Positions 39,076 through 47,350 of a stretch of DNA of 64,000 nucleotides are shown here, in pieces. Under the pieces are notes generated by a model, which made no database searches, was not told the DNA's origin, and saw only the letters and a list, made by a program, of their open reading frames with translations. Both the position numbers and the translations under genes were made by a program. The stretch's first letter is position 1, and each line of letters opens with the position of its first letter. The stretch covers positions 3,472,001 to 3,536,000 of the forward strand of contig NZ_CP118632.1 of assembly GCF_028993615.1 (NCBI RefSeq), read 5' to 3'. This DNA comes from Herbaspirillum sp. WKF16. GTDB lineage: Bacteria; Pseudomonadota; Gammaproteobacteria; Burkholderiales; Burkholderiaceae_D.

Positions 39076-40281
39076 TCACTTCCAATACTGGCACTTCGAC
39101 TCCGCCTTGCTCATGTAAGCCTGATCGCCCGGAATCGTCTGCACGATGCGCGCGTAGTCCCAGGGATACTTGGAGTCGGCCGGCGCCTTCACCTGCATCA
39201 GGTACATGTCGTGCACCATGCGCCCGTCCGGGCGGATCACGCCGTTGGTGGCGAAGAAGTCGTTGATCTTGTTGGCCCGCAGGTAGTCCATCACGCGGTC
39301 GGCGTCGGTGCCGCCGGTGGCCTTCACCGCCGCCAGCCAGGTCGCGGTGACCGAGGCGTCGCCGGCCTGCAGCGAGCTGGGCATGCGCTTGGTCTTGGCG
39401 AAGAAGCGCTTGGAGAAGGCGCGCGACTCCTCCGTGCGGTCCCAGTAGAAACCGTCGGTGAAGTACAGGCCTTGCGAGAGCTGCAGGCCCAGCGCGTGGA
39501 TGTCGTTGATGAACATCAGGATGCCGGCCAGCTTCATGTTCTTGGTGACGTTGAACTCGGCCGCGCCCTTGATGGCGTTGACCAGGTCGGTGCCGCCGGT
39601 GGACAACCCCAGCACCTGCGCCTTGGACGACTGCGCCTGCAGCAGGAAGGACGAGAAGTCGGACGCGCCCAGCGGATGCTTGACCGCGCCCAGCACGGTG
39701 CCGCCGTTGGCCTTGACGGTGTCGGCGGTGTCCTTCTCCAGCGAGTTGCCGAAGGCCACATCCGCGGTCAGGAAGTACCAGCTCTTGTAGCCCTGCTTGA
39801 CCATCGCCGTGCCGGTGCCGCGCGCCACCGACAGGGTGTCGTAGCTGTACTGCACGGTGTAGGGATTGCACTCCTCGTTGGTCAGGCGGGTGGTGCCGCT
39901 GCCCGGTGAGAGGAACACCCGCTTCTTCTCGGCGGCGATCTTGGCGATGGCCAGCGCCGCCGACGAATTGGTGCCGCCGATCACCACGTCGTAGCCGGCG
40001 TCGTACCACTCGCGCGCCCGGCTGGCGGCGATGTCGGCCTTGTTCTGGTGGTCCACCACGGTCAGCTCGATCTTCTTGCCGTTGACGCTGCCGCCGGCGT
40101 CGGCAATCGCCATCTTGATGGCCTCCACGCCGCCGGGGCCGTCGAGGTCGGCGTAGACGCCGGACATGTCGGTGATGAAGCCGATGCGGATGGTGTCGCC
40201 GGCGGCGGCAGCCGGTCCGGGTGCGGCCAGCGACAGCGCGGCCGCGAGCGCGCCGGCCAGGGTGGTCAGTCTCAGGTTCAT
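39076..40281 (-). CDS. Orphan periplasmic binding protein, branched-chain amino acid (LivJ/UrtA) type
   Basis: This 401-residue protein has a signal peptide ending GPAAAAGD and a type 1 periplasmic binding fold: IRIGFITDMSGVYADLDGPG, then VIGGTNSSAALAI and VFLSPGSGTTRLT. The family binds amino acids, amides, urea or aromatic acids. No permease or ATPase genes accompany it, so it must use a transporter encoded elsewhere. Start ATG 40281 follows GGAGACGAC. It is divergent from the aldehyde dehydrogenase gene. Its position inside the catabolic cluster suggests that it delivers the pathway substrate. Confidence 0.9.
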   Translation of the reverse strand: MNLRLTTLAGALAAALSLAAPGPAAAAGDTIRIGFITDMSGVYADLDGPGGVEAIKMAIADAGGSVNGKKIELTVVDHQNKADIAASRAREWYDAGYDVVIGGTNSSAALAIAKIAAEKKRVFLSPGSGTTRLTNEECNPYTVQYSYDTLSVARGTGTAMVKQGYKSWYFLTADVAFGNSLEKDTADTVKANGGTVLGAVKHPLGASDFSSFLLQAQSSKAQVLGLSTGGTDLVNAIKGAAEFNVTKNMKLAGILMFINDIHALGLQLSQGLYFTDGFYWDRTEESRAFSKRFFAKTKRMPSSLQAGDASVTATWLAAVKATGGTDADRVMDYLRANKINDFFATNGVIRPDGRMVHDMYLMQVKAPADSKYPWDYARIVQTIPGDQAYMSKAESKCQYWK

Positions 40282-40524
40282 GTCGTCTCCGTTGATTTTT
40301 GTGGTCTGGTGCCGCCTGAGCCGTCGCGCCTGCCGAAATCCCCAATCCGTCGACGGTCCGATTGCGGTCGAGACAGACCTTAGCCCGCGGCCGTCCGGAG
40401 CGTCCAATGTTAGCTTGTGATGACGCCATTGCACTTTGCTATGGATGTGTTTGCGTCGCAGCAAACCCAGGCCGCAACAGGCCTGCGCTGGCATGCGCAA
40501 ACGTGATGGCCTGATCAGAAAGCG

Positions 40525-40557
40525 GTATTGGACGCTGCCGCCGGCCGCATGCAATGC
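40525..40557 (+). promoter_or_regulatory. Candidate promoter/operator of the aldehyde dehydrogenase operon
   Basis: GTATTGGACG (40525-40534) is identical to the element at 37477-37486 and supplies a TTGGAC -35 box; a weak -10 (GCAATG or CAATGC) lies 17-18 nt on. CTGATCAG just upstream (40511-40518) is a palindrome. The rest of the 311-bp gap 40282-40592 shows no gene. Confidence 0.42.
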
Positions 40558-40592
40558 TGCGGTTCCGTCTTCACACTGTGCAAGGAATCCCG

Positions 40593-42023
40593 ATGACGCA
40601 ATACAAGAACCTGATCGCCGGCGAATGGGTAGCCGGCGTCAGCGAGGCAGACAACATCAATCCTTCCGACACCGGCGACATCATCGGCCAGGCCAGCCAC
40701 GCCAGCGCGCGGCAGGTGGCCGACGCCGTCGCCGCGGCGCGCGCGGCGCTGCCCAAGTGGAACGCCGGCACCTCGCAGCTGCGCTCGGACCTGCTCTCGG
40801 CGATCGCCAACGAGCTGTTCGCCCGCAAGGATGAACTGGGCGAGCTGCTGGCGCGCGAGGAAGGCAAGACCCGCGCCGAGGCGGTCGGCGAGGTCGGCCG
40901 CGCGGCCAACATCTTCCGCTTCTTCGCCAGCGAAGTGGTGCGCATCCGCGGCGAGAAGCTGGCCTCGGTGCGCCCCGGCATCGACGTCGAGGTCACGCGC
41001 GATCCGGTGGGCGTGATCGGCATCATCACGCCGTGGAATTTCCCGATCGCCATTCCCGCCTGGAAGATCGCCCCGGCGCTGGCCTTCGGCAACACGGTGG
41101 TGTTCAAGCCCTCGGAGCTGACGCCCGGCACCGCGCATGCGCTGGCCGACATCATCCACCGCGCCGGCGTGCCGGCCGGCGTGTTCAACCTGGTGCACGG
41201 CGCCGGCGCGGTGGTGGGCGATGCCCTGCTGGCCGGCGTGGACGCGGTCACCTTCACCGGCTCGGTCAAGACCGGCCGCCAGATCGTGCAGCGCGCCACC
41301 GAACGCATGATCCGCGTGCAGGCCGAGATGGGCGGCAAGAACCCGCTGGTGGTGCTGGACGACGCCAACCTGGACGTGGCAGTGGCCTGCGCGCTGGACG
41401 GTTCCTTCTTCCAGACCGGCCAGCGCTGCACAGCCTCCAGCCGGCTGGTGGTGACCGAGGGCATCCACGACCGCTTCGTCGATGCGCTGGCCGCCAGGCT
41501 GGGCCAGATCAACATCGGCCCGGCGCTCAAGGCCGGCACCCAGGTCGGCCCGGTGGTGGATCGCCGCCAGCTGGACCAGGATCTGCGCTACGTCGACATC
41601 GCCATCAACGAAGGCGCGCAGGTGCGCGTGAAGGGCGAGCTGCTCAAGCGCGAGACGCCGGGGCATTTCCTCTCCTCCACGCTGTTCACCGAGACCCACA
41701 ACCAGATGCGCATCAACCGCGAGGAGGTGTTCGGCCCGGTGGCATCCGTGATCCGCGTGAAGGACTACGACCAGGCGCTGGCGGTGGCCAACGACACCGA
41801 CTTCGGCCTTTCCGCCGGCATCTGCACCACCTCGCAGAAGCACGCGCGCCATTTCCAGCAGCATGCCGAAGCCGGCCTGACCATGCTCAACCTGGCCACC
41901 GCCGGGCTGGACTACCACGTCCCCTTCGGCGGCCGCAAGGGGTCGAGCTACGGGCCGCGCGAGCAAGGCACCTACGCCATCGACTTCTACACCATCGTGA
42001 AGACGTCCTACCTCAGCGTGTGA
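40593..42023 (+). CDS. NAD(P)-dependent aldehyde dehydrogenase
   Basis: This 476-residue cytosolic ALDH-superfamily enzyme oxidises an aldehyde to a carboxylate. The catalytic Cys lies in GQRCTASSR (about residue 283) and the general-base Glu in AEMGGKNP (about 249). The oxyanion Asn lies in TPWNFP, with FTGS in the coenzyme site. By eye it is closest to alpha-ketoglutaric semialdehyde dehydrogenases, a group that also includes enzymes for other acid semialdehydes. Neighbouring genes suggest sulfoacetaldehyde, sulfolactaldehyde or a C3 semialdehyde as alternatives. Start ATG 40593 follows AAGGA. Confidence 0.9.
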   Translation: MTQYKNLIAGEWVAGVSEADNINPSDTGDIIGQASHASARQVADAVAAARAALPKWNAGTSQLRSDLLSAIANELFARKDELGELLAREEGKTRAEAVGEVGRAANIFRFFASEVVRIRGEKLASVRPGIDVEVTRDPVGVIGIITPWNFPIAIPAWKIAPALAFGNTVVFKPSELTPGTAHALADIIHRAGVPAGVFNLVHGAGAVVGDALLAGVDAVTFTGSVKTGRQIVQRATERMIRVQAEMGGKNPLVVLDDANLDVAVACALDGSFFQTGQRCTASSRLVVTEGIHDRFVDALAARLGQINIGPALKAGTQVGPVVDRRQLDQDLRYVDIAINEGAQVRVKGELLKRETPGHFLSSTLFTETHNQMRINREEVFGPVASVIRVKDYDQALAVANDTDFGLSAGICTTSQKHARHFQQHAEAGLTMLNLATAGLDYHVPFGGRKGSSYGPREQGTYAIDFYTIVKTSYLSV

Positions 42024-42122
42024 GCGCCGGGGAGAGCCGCCGCGCGCCGGCAAGGACAGCGCGACTGTGACATAGTCGGCACGCGGCGGCCGCGCCGGAC
42101 AAGACAACAATATTCAGGAGAC

Positions 42123-43043
42123 ATGAACATGAATCAGCAATCTTCCCCCAAGATCGGTTTCATCGGACTGGGCCGCATGGGCCTGGGCATGGCGTCCAAC
42201 CTGCAGCGCAAAGGCTTCGCGCTGGTGGTCCACGACCTCAACAAGGAGGCCGTGGCGGCGCTGGTCAAGCTGGGCGCGCAGCCGGCCTCCAGCGTGGCCG
42301 AGGCCGCGCGCCGCTGCGACATCGTAGTCACCATGCTGCCCAACTCGGCCATCGTCGACGCGGTGGTGGGCGGCGCCGACGGCGTGCTGGCCAATATCGC
42401 CCGCGGCGCGCTGGTGATGGACATGAGCACGGTGGAACCGGAAGTGACCGACCGCCTGGCGGCCGCCGCGCTGGCGCAGGGCAAGTCCTTCGTCGACGCG
42501 CCGGTGGGCCGCCTGGCCAGCCACGCCGACCGCGGCGAGTCGCTGTTCATGGTGGGCGGCGCCGAGGCCGATTTCCAGCGCGTGCTGCCGCTGCTGCAGG
42601 CCATGGGCTCGACCATCCATCACTGCGGCGAGGTCGGCGCCGGCACCCGCACCAAGCTGGTCAACAATTACCTGGCGGTGGTGTCCTGCCAGCTCAACGC
42701 CGAGGCGCTGACGCTGTCGCAGCGCTTCGGCCTGTCGCTGGAGAAGACGCTGGAAGTGCTGTACGGCACCACTGCCACCAACGGCCAGCTCAAGATCGCA
42801 TGGCCGGACAAGGTCTTGAAGGGCGACATCGCCCCCGGCTTCACCATCGACCTGGCGCACAAGGACCTGACCCTGATCGTCAACGCCGCCAACACCGCCA
42901 AGTCGCCCATGCCGATCGGAGCGGCCGCCAAGGAGGCCTTCAGCACCGCGCGTGCGCGCGGCTTCGGCGGCAACGATTTCTCGGCGATGGTGGACGTGCT
43001 GTGCGACCTCTCCAACACCGAGAAGCCGCGCCTGAAGCAATAA
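42123..43043 (+). CDS. Beta-hydroxyacid dehydrogenase, YihU (3-sulfolactaldehyde reductase)-like
   Basis: This 306-residue NAD(P)-dependent reductase has a Rossmann motif GFIGLGRMGLGMA (about residues 12-24) and a catalytic Lys in TKLVNNYLA (about 180). By recall it aligns along its whole length with E. coli YihU: DAPVGR for DVPVGR, KLVNNY for KLINNY, and WPDKVLKGDIAPGFTIDLAHKDL for the equivalent block. YihU reduces 3-sulfolactaldehyde to DHPS in sulfoquinovose breakdown. The Ser reported to help bind the sulfonate in YihU is Ala here, so 3-hydroxyisobutyrate- or tartronate-semialdehyde-like substrates remain possible. It lies between two aldehyde dehydrogenase genes. Confidence 0.85.
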   Translation: MNMNQQSSPKIGFIGLGRMGLGMASNLQRKGFALVVHDLNKEAVAALVKLGAQPASSVAEAARRCDIVVTMLPNSAIVDAVVGGADGVLANIARGALVMDMSTVEPEVTDRLAAAALAQGKSFVDAPVGRLASHADRGESLFMVGGAEADFQRVLPLLQAMGSTIHHCGEVGAGTRTKLVNNYLAVVSCQLNAEALTLSQRFGLSLEKTLEVLYGTTATNGQLKIAWPDKVLKGDIAPGFTIDLAHKDLTLIVNAANTAKSPMPIGAAAKEAFSTARARGFGGNDFSAMVDVLCDLSNTEKPRLKQ

Positions 43044-43066
43044 GCCAATAGCGCAAGGAGAACAGC

Positions 43067-44545
43067 GTGCAGCGTTACCAACTCTTCATCGACGGCCGCT
43101 TCAGCGACGCCGCCGGCGGCCACTGGTTCGATACCTGGAACCCCTTCACCGGCGAGGTGTGGGCCCAGGTCGCCGCCGGCACGGCCGAGGACGTCGAGCG
43201 CGCGGTGCAGGCCGCGCACCGCGCCTTCACCAGCGGCCCGTGGCCGGCGCTGAGCCACAGCCAGCGCGGCGCCCTGCTGCGCCGGCTGGGCGACCTGATC
43301 GCGCGCGACGCCGGGAAACTGGCCGAGACCGAAGTGCGCGACAACGGCAAGCTGATCGCCGAGATGCGCGGCCAGCTCAACTACATCCCGCAGTGGTTCC
43401 ACTACTTCGGCGGCCTGGCCGACAAGATCCAGGGCGCGGTGATCCCGCTGGACAAGCAGGACTACTTCAACTTCACGCGCCATGAACCGCTGGGCGTGGT
43501 GGCGGCCATCACGCCGTGGAACTCGCCGCTGCTGCTGACCGCCTGGAAGATCGCGCCGGCGCTGGCGGCCGGCTGCACGGTGGTGCTGAAGCCGTCGGAA
43601 TTCACCTCGGCCTCGACGCTGGAGTTCGTCAGGCTGTTCGAGGAGGCGGGCTTCCCGCCGGGTGTGGTGAACGTCGTCACCGGCCTGGGCCGTGACGTCG
43701 GCACGCCGCTGGTGGAGCATCCGCTGGTGCGCAAGATCAGCTTCACCGGCAGCGACGCCACCGGGCGCGCCATCAACCGCGCCGCCGCCGGCCAGTTCAA
43801 GCGCGTGAGCCTGGAGCTGGGCGGCAAGTCGCCCAACATCGTGTTCGCCGACGCCAACCTGGACGACGCGGTCAACGGCGCGGTCTCGGGCATCTTCGCG
43901 GCCACCGGCCAGACCTGCATCGCCGGCTCGCGCCTGCTGCTGCAGGACGAGATCCACGACGCCTTCCTGGAGAAACTGACGGCCCTGGCCCGCACCGCGC
44001 GCATGGGCGATCCGCTGGACGCCGGCACCCAGGTCGGCCCGGTTACCACGCGCCAGCAGTACGACAAGGTGCTGGGCTACATCGACGTCGCCAAACAGGA
44101 CGGCGCGCGCCTGGTGATGGGCGGCGCCCCGGCCCAGCGTCCCGAGTGCGGCCGCGGCTGGTTCATCGAGCCGACCATCTTCGCCGACGTGGACAACAAG
44201 ATGCGCATCGCGCAGGAAGAAGTCTTCGGCCCGGTGCTGTCGGTGATCAGGTTCAAGGACGAGGACGAGGCGGTGGCCATCGCCAACGACTCGCCCTACG
44301 GCCTGGGCGCAGGCGTCTGGACCGGCGACATCGGCCGCGCCTTCCGCATGCCGGCGCGCATCCAGTCCGGCACGGTCTGGGTCAACACCTACCGCGCGGT
44401 GAGCTACATGTCGCCCTTCGGCGGCTACAAGGATTCGGGACTGGGGCGGGAAAACGGCATGGACGCGATCCACGAGTACCTGCAGGTGAAGAGCGTGTGG
44501 ATCAATACGGGGGCCAAGACGGGGAATCCATTTACGATGCGGTGA
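43067..44545 (+). CDS. Second NAD(P)-dependent aldehyde dehydrogenase
   Basis: This 492-residue ALDH starts at GTG 43067 behind AAGGAG, 23 nt after the reductase gene. Catalytic Cys: GQTCIAGSR (about residue 285); Glu: LELGGKSP (about 251); Asn: TPWNSP. It is only distantly related to the first ALDH of the operon and resembles betaine/gamma-aminobutyraldehyde-type enzymes. Two different aldehyde dehydrogenases in one operon suggest two aldehyde intermediates or two entry substrates. Confidence 0.9.
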   Translation: MQRYQLFIDGRFSDAAGGHWFDTWNPFTGEVWAQVAAGTAEDVERAVQAAHRAFTSGPWPALSHSQRGALLRRLGDLIARDAGKLAETEVRDNGKLIAEMRGQLNYIPQWFHYFGGLADKIQGAVIPLDKQDYFNFTRHEPLGVVAAITPWNSPLLLTAWKIAPALAAGCTVVLKPSEFTSASTLEFVRLFEEAGFPPGVVNVVTGLGRDVGTPLVEHPLVRKISFTGSDATGRAINRAAAGQFKRVSLELGGKSPNIVFADANLDDAVNGAVSGIFAATGQTCIAGSRLLLQDEIHDAFLEKLTALARTARMGDPLDAGTQVGPVTTRQQYDKVLGYIDVAKQDGARLVMGGAPAQRPECGRGWFIEPTIFADVDNKMRIAQEEVFGPVLSVIRFKDEDEAVAIANDSPYGLGAGVWTGDIGRAFRMPARIQSGTVWVNTYRAVSYMSPFGGYKDSGLGRENGMDAIHEYLQVKSVWINTGAKTGNPFTMR

Positions 44546-44576
44546 GGTTCCGCGGTGGCGACTTGCGTATCGGAGA

Positions 44577-45245
44577 TCAGGCGTCGCCGCTCTTCCGTTC
44601 CAGATCGGCAAAGCGCTGCAGCCGCTCCAGCACCAGTCGGCGCGCATGGTCGAAGCTGGGCGAATAGTCCAGCCTGTCGATGGCGTCGAACTGCTCCCGC
44701 ACGATGGGCGCGTCATCGGACAAGCGCAGGCATATCGCATCGAAATGTCGCAGCAGGAACGGCGCGGCCGCTTCAAGCTGCTCCGGTTCGCGCTCGGCGA
44801 CCAGGGCAAAATCGAATACGTCGCGCGCCGCGAGCCTGTGTCCCCGATGAAAGAATTTCTTGGCGATGATTTCGGCCGAGGTTTCCACCTTGACTATCCG
44901 ACCTTCGATTTCCTCTTCCACGTAGGGCGTCGCGGTCAGGTTGGGCGATGCGACGAAGTCGATCTCCCCTTCCGGCAAGTACAGCTTGACGTAGTCATTG
45001 GATTCTTCGTATTGGCCCGTGATCCCTTCAGCCACATCGCTGAGGCGCGGATTGATGTAGTTGAGTGCCTGGGGATCGGGCACGAAGATATCGATGTCCT
45101 TGCTGAAACGGTGTGAGTGGCGGCGCATCAGTACCGTGCCCCCGCCGAAGGTCCAATGCAGGTGGCGCGTGCCGTGGGTCTCGATTTCGCCCACCAGCCG
45201 CAGCGCTTGCCGGAACAAGCGTTCCCATATTTTCAGGTCGCGCAT
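44577..45245 (-). CDS. AbiEii/AbiGii-type nucleotidyltransferase toxin
   Basis: This 222-residue protein has the nucleotidyltransferase signature GGGTVLMRRHSHRFSKDIDIFV (split: GGGT..., then SKDIDIF with the two metal-binding Asp, about residues 49-51) and the downstream Asp in EIDFVAS. AbiEii/MenT-family toxins transfer nucleotides to tRNA acceptor ends and act in type IV toxin-antitoxin and phage-defence modules. It follows the antitoxin-type gene, with the start codon touching the antitoxin stop. Presence on an otherwise housekeeping stretch suggests a small acquired insertion. Confidence 0.82.
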   Translation of the reverse strand: MRDLKIWERLFRQALRLVGEIETHGTRHLHWTFGGGTVLMRRHSHRFSKDIDIFVPDPQALNYINPRLSDVAEGITGQYEESNDYVKLYLPEGEIDFVASPNLTATPYVEEEIEGRIVKVETSAEIIAKKFFHRGHRLAARDVFDFALVAEREPEQLEAAAPFLLRHFDAICLRLSDDAPIVREQFDAIDRLDYSPSFDHARRLVLERLQRFADLERKSGDA

Positions 45246-45763
45246 TACCAGACCTCTCGCTGCACCTGCAGCTGCCGCGCCAGATCCGCCACATGCCCCA
45301 TGACCTGCTGCATGGGCATGCCGCTGTCGACCGAGGCTTCACGGATGGCCCTGATGACCAGCGGCAGCGGCGCTTCGTCCAGCAGGGTGGCGATGTGAGG
45401 CCGGAACTCCGGCGGTGCGACGCCTGAACCGAAGATCTTCTTCAATGCGAGAGCCGACATGGCCTGACCATAGCTTGTCCCGGCGCTGCGCGCGGCGATC
45501 TCCAGAGCCTTGCCGCCACGGGTTTCGGAGCGCGGCAAGGCATCGAGCCGCATGCCCAGCAGCGCCAGCAGCGCGATCAGCTTGGCGCTGCCGAGATCTT
45601 TCAGGACGCCGTTTTCCAGATGATTGATGGTGGTCCGCGATAGCCCCGAAAGGCGTGCCAGCTGCCCCTGGGTCAACTCCAGCGCCTGCCTTGCCGCCTT
45701 GGCTTGCGAGCCGATTTCGATGAGGTTCACGATGGCCGCCGTGTTAAATATGTTTAACACCAT
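45245..45763 (-). CDS. XRE-family antitoxin/transcriptional regulator
   Basis: This protein has an N-terminal helix-turn-helix of the XRE type (RQALELTQGQLARLSGLSRTTINHLENG, read in two parts) and a C-terminal alpha-helical region likely to contact the toxin. It overlaps the toxin gene by 1 nt. The start is uncertain: the frame opens at a TTG (45775), with ATG at 45763 and GTG at 45730. The perfect palindrome at 45741-45760 and a -35/-10 pair (TTGAAT and CATAAT) just upstream would make the GTG at 45730 the natural start (161 residues). Autorepression through the palindrome is likely. Confidence 0.78.
   Translation of the reverse strand: MVLNIFNTAAIVNLIEIGSQAKAARQALELTQGQLARLSGLSRTTINHLENGVLKDLGSAKLIALLALLGMRLDALPRSETRGGKALEIAARSAGTSYGQAMSALALKKIFGSGVAPPEFRPHIATLLDEAPLPLVIRAIREASVDSGMPMQQVMGHVADLARQLQVQREVW
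45741..45760. promoter_or_regulatory. Operator palindrome of the toxin-antitoxin module
   Basis: GTGTTAAA and TTTAACAC form a perfect 8-bp inverted repeat separated by TATG. It lies directly downstream of a minus-strand -10-like CATAAT, at the expected transcription start, a typical position for autorepression by an XRE antitoxin. Confidence 0.7.
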
Positions 45764-45838
45764 TATGGCGGACAAGAAGCAAAATTCAAGTCGCCGGCGG
45801 AAAATTGGCGAATTAAAAAGGTTCTTGCGGGGGAAATG

Positions 45839-45867
45839 AAAAAAGCCGACTTGAAGTCGGCTTTTTT
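45839..45867. terminator. Bidirectional terminator between tRNA-Val and the TA module
   Basis: The sequence AAAAAAGCCGACT, TGA loop, AGTCGGCTTTTTT is symmetrical with A- and T-runs on both sides. On the minus strand it ends the tRNA transcript 9 nt downstream of the CCA. Confidence 0.9.
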
Positions 45868-45875
45868 CTTGAATC

Positions 45876-45950
45876 TGGTGGAAAGTGCAAGGTTTGAACT
45901 TGCGACCCCTGCAGTGTGAATGCAGTGCTCTACCACTGAGCTAACCTTCC
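45876..45950 (-). tRNA. tRNA-Val (anticodon CAC)
   Basis: The 75-nt minus-strand sequence folds as a cloverleaf: acceptor GGAAGGT/ACTTTCC, D-arm AGCTCAGTGGTAGAGC, anticodon stem CTGCA/TGCAG with loop TTCACAC (anticodon CAC), T-arm with GGTTCAAACC-like core (GTTCAAAC), and encoded CCA end. It has its own promoter at 45993-46021 and a terminator. Confidence 0.95.
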
Positions 45951-45992
45951 ATTTGACCGGCGTTTTTTGTTGCTTGCCAATCGAGAAGCGAG

Positions 45993-46021
45993 ATTATGCC
46001 AATAAATTTCGACTTCGGCAA
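45993..46021 (-). promoter_or_regulatory. Promoter of tRNA-Val
   Basis: On the minus strand TTGCCG (46021-46016) and CATAAT (45998-45993) are separated by exactly 17 nt, about 45 nt upstream of the tRNA 5' end. Confidence 0.75.
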
Positions 46022-46080
46022 GCCCGGTATAAATAATTGCTGATTTTTTTATCCGGCACGCGGCTGGCCGGCCACAAGGA

Positions 46081-46827
46081 TCAGGCCGGCGGCGCTGCCG
46101 CGGCCGCGTCGGCTTCCGGCGGCGGCGGTTCGAAGCGCCATACGCAGCTGCCGCGCACTTCCTTGTCGAGCTGGTTGAGCACGTCCTCGTGCAGGGCGAT
46201 ATCGTCTTCGCCGGCGGCCACCACGATCACCTCGGCCAGCGGCGCCAGTTCCATCGCGCCGCCGCCGGCATTGTCGTCTTCGGCGCCGGCCAGGTCCATG
46301 GTCAGCGAGTTCTGGCCGCGCGTCATGGCGAGGTAGACCTCGGCCAGCAGCGCCGCATCCAGCAAGCCGCCGTGCAGGGTGCGGTGGGCGTTGGAGATGC
46401 CGTAGCGGTCGCACAGGGCGTCCAGCGAGTTGCGGCGGCCGGGGTGGATTTCCTTGGCCATCTGCAGCGAGTCGACCACTTCCTCGACGTGCTCCCTGAA
46501 CGGCGGCAGGCCCAAGAGCGCCAGCTCGGCGTCGAGGAAGCCGACGTCGAAGGGGGCGTTGTGGATGATGATCTGCGCACCGCGCACGTAGTCGAGGAAC
46601 TCCGGTGCGATCTTGGAGAAGACCGGCTTGTCGGCCAGGAACTCGGTGGTCAGGCCGTGCACCGCCAGCGCGCCCTCTTCGGACTCGCGCTCGGGGTTGA
46701 TGTAGAAGTGCAGGTTATTGCCCGAGAGCTGGCGGTTCAGCATTTCGACGCAGCCGATTTCCAGGATGCGGTTGCCGGCGCGCGGCGACAGGCCGGTGGT
46801 TTCGGTATCGAGAATGATCTGGCGCAT
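46081..46827 (-). CDS. dnaQ: DNA polymerase III subunit epsilon (proofreading exonuclease)
   Basis: This 248-residue 3'-5' exonuclease of the replicative polymerase belongs to the DEDDh family: ILDTETTGL (Exo I), HNAPFDVGFLD (Exo II) and HGGLLDAALLAEVYL (Exo III with His). The C-terminal tail, rich in Ala and acidic residues, should contact the alpha subunit. It follows rnhA on the same strand, 17 nt apart, as in many proteobacteria. Identification is secure. Confidence 0.96.
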   Translation of the reverse strand: MRQIILDTETTGLSPRAGNRILEIGCVEMLNRQLSGNNLHFYINPERESEEGALAVHGLTTEFLADKPVFSKIAPEFLDYVRGAQIIIHNAPFDVGFLDAELALLGLPPFREHVEEVVDSLQMAKEIHPGRRNSLDALCDRYGISNAHRTLHGGLLDAALLAEVYLAMTRGQNSLTMDLAGAEDDNAGGGAMELAPLAEVIVVAAGEDDIALHEDVLNQLDKEVRGSCVWRFEPPPPEADAAAAAPPA

Positions 46828-46844
46828 TGCGGCTCCTGGTTACG

Positions 46845-47279
46845 TTACTTGATGCTGTCCACGCCGCGGTTGGCCAGTTGGTCGGCGCGTTCGTTGCCGG
46901 GATGGCCGTTGTGGCCGCGCACCCAGCGCCATTCCACGGTGTGCTGCTGCTGGGCGGCGTCCAGCGCCTGCCACAGGTCGGCGTTCTTGACCGGCTCCTT
47001 GCTGGCGGTCTTCCAGCCGCGCGCCTTCCAGCCGTGGATCCACTCGCTGATGCCCTTCTGCACATATTGGCTGTCGGTGTGGACCACCACGTCGCAGGGG
47101 CGCTTCAGGGCATTGAGCGCCTGGATCACCGCCATCAGCTCCATGCGGTTGTTGGTGGTGTTGCGCTCGCCGCCGAAGATTTCCTTCTCCTGGCCGCCGG
47201 CCACCATCAGTGCGCCCCAGCCGCCGAGGCCGGGATTGCCCTTGCAGGCGCCGTCCGAATAAATCTCTACTTTGTCCAT
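46845..47279 (-). CDS. rnhA: Ribonuclease HI
   Basis: This 144-residue enzyme cleaves RNA in RNA-DNA hybrids. The catalytic carboxylates are visible in [11 protein letters not shown] (Asp, about residue 9), [11 protein letters not shown] (Glu, about 47) and VVHTDSQYV (Asp, about 69), with the flexible-loop His in [13 protein letters not shown]. Length and context between a methyltransferase gene and dnaQ match the usual proteobacterial order. Confidence 0.97.
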   Translation of the reverse strand: MDKVEIYSDGACKGNPGLGGWGALMVAGGQEKEIFGGERNTTNNRMELMAVIQALNALKRPCDVVVHTDSQYVQKGISEWIHGWKARGWKTASKEPVKNADLWQALDAAQQQHTVEWRWVRGHNGHPGNERADQLANRGVDSIK

Positions 47280-47350
47280 GCTCTCTTGTCTCTTGCCCGA
47301 TGCGGGATTGTTTCGGGGCCGCGATCATAACCGATCCGGCCGCCGGTCGT

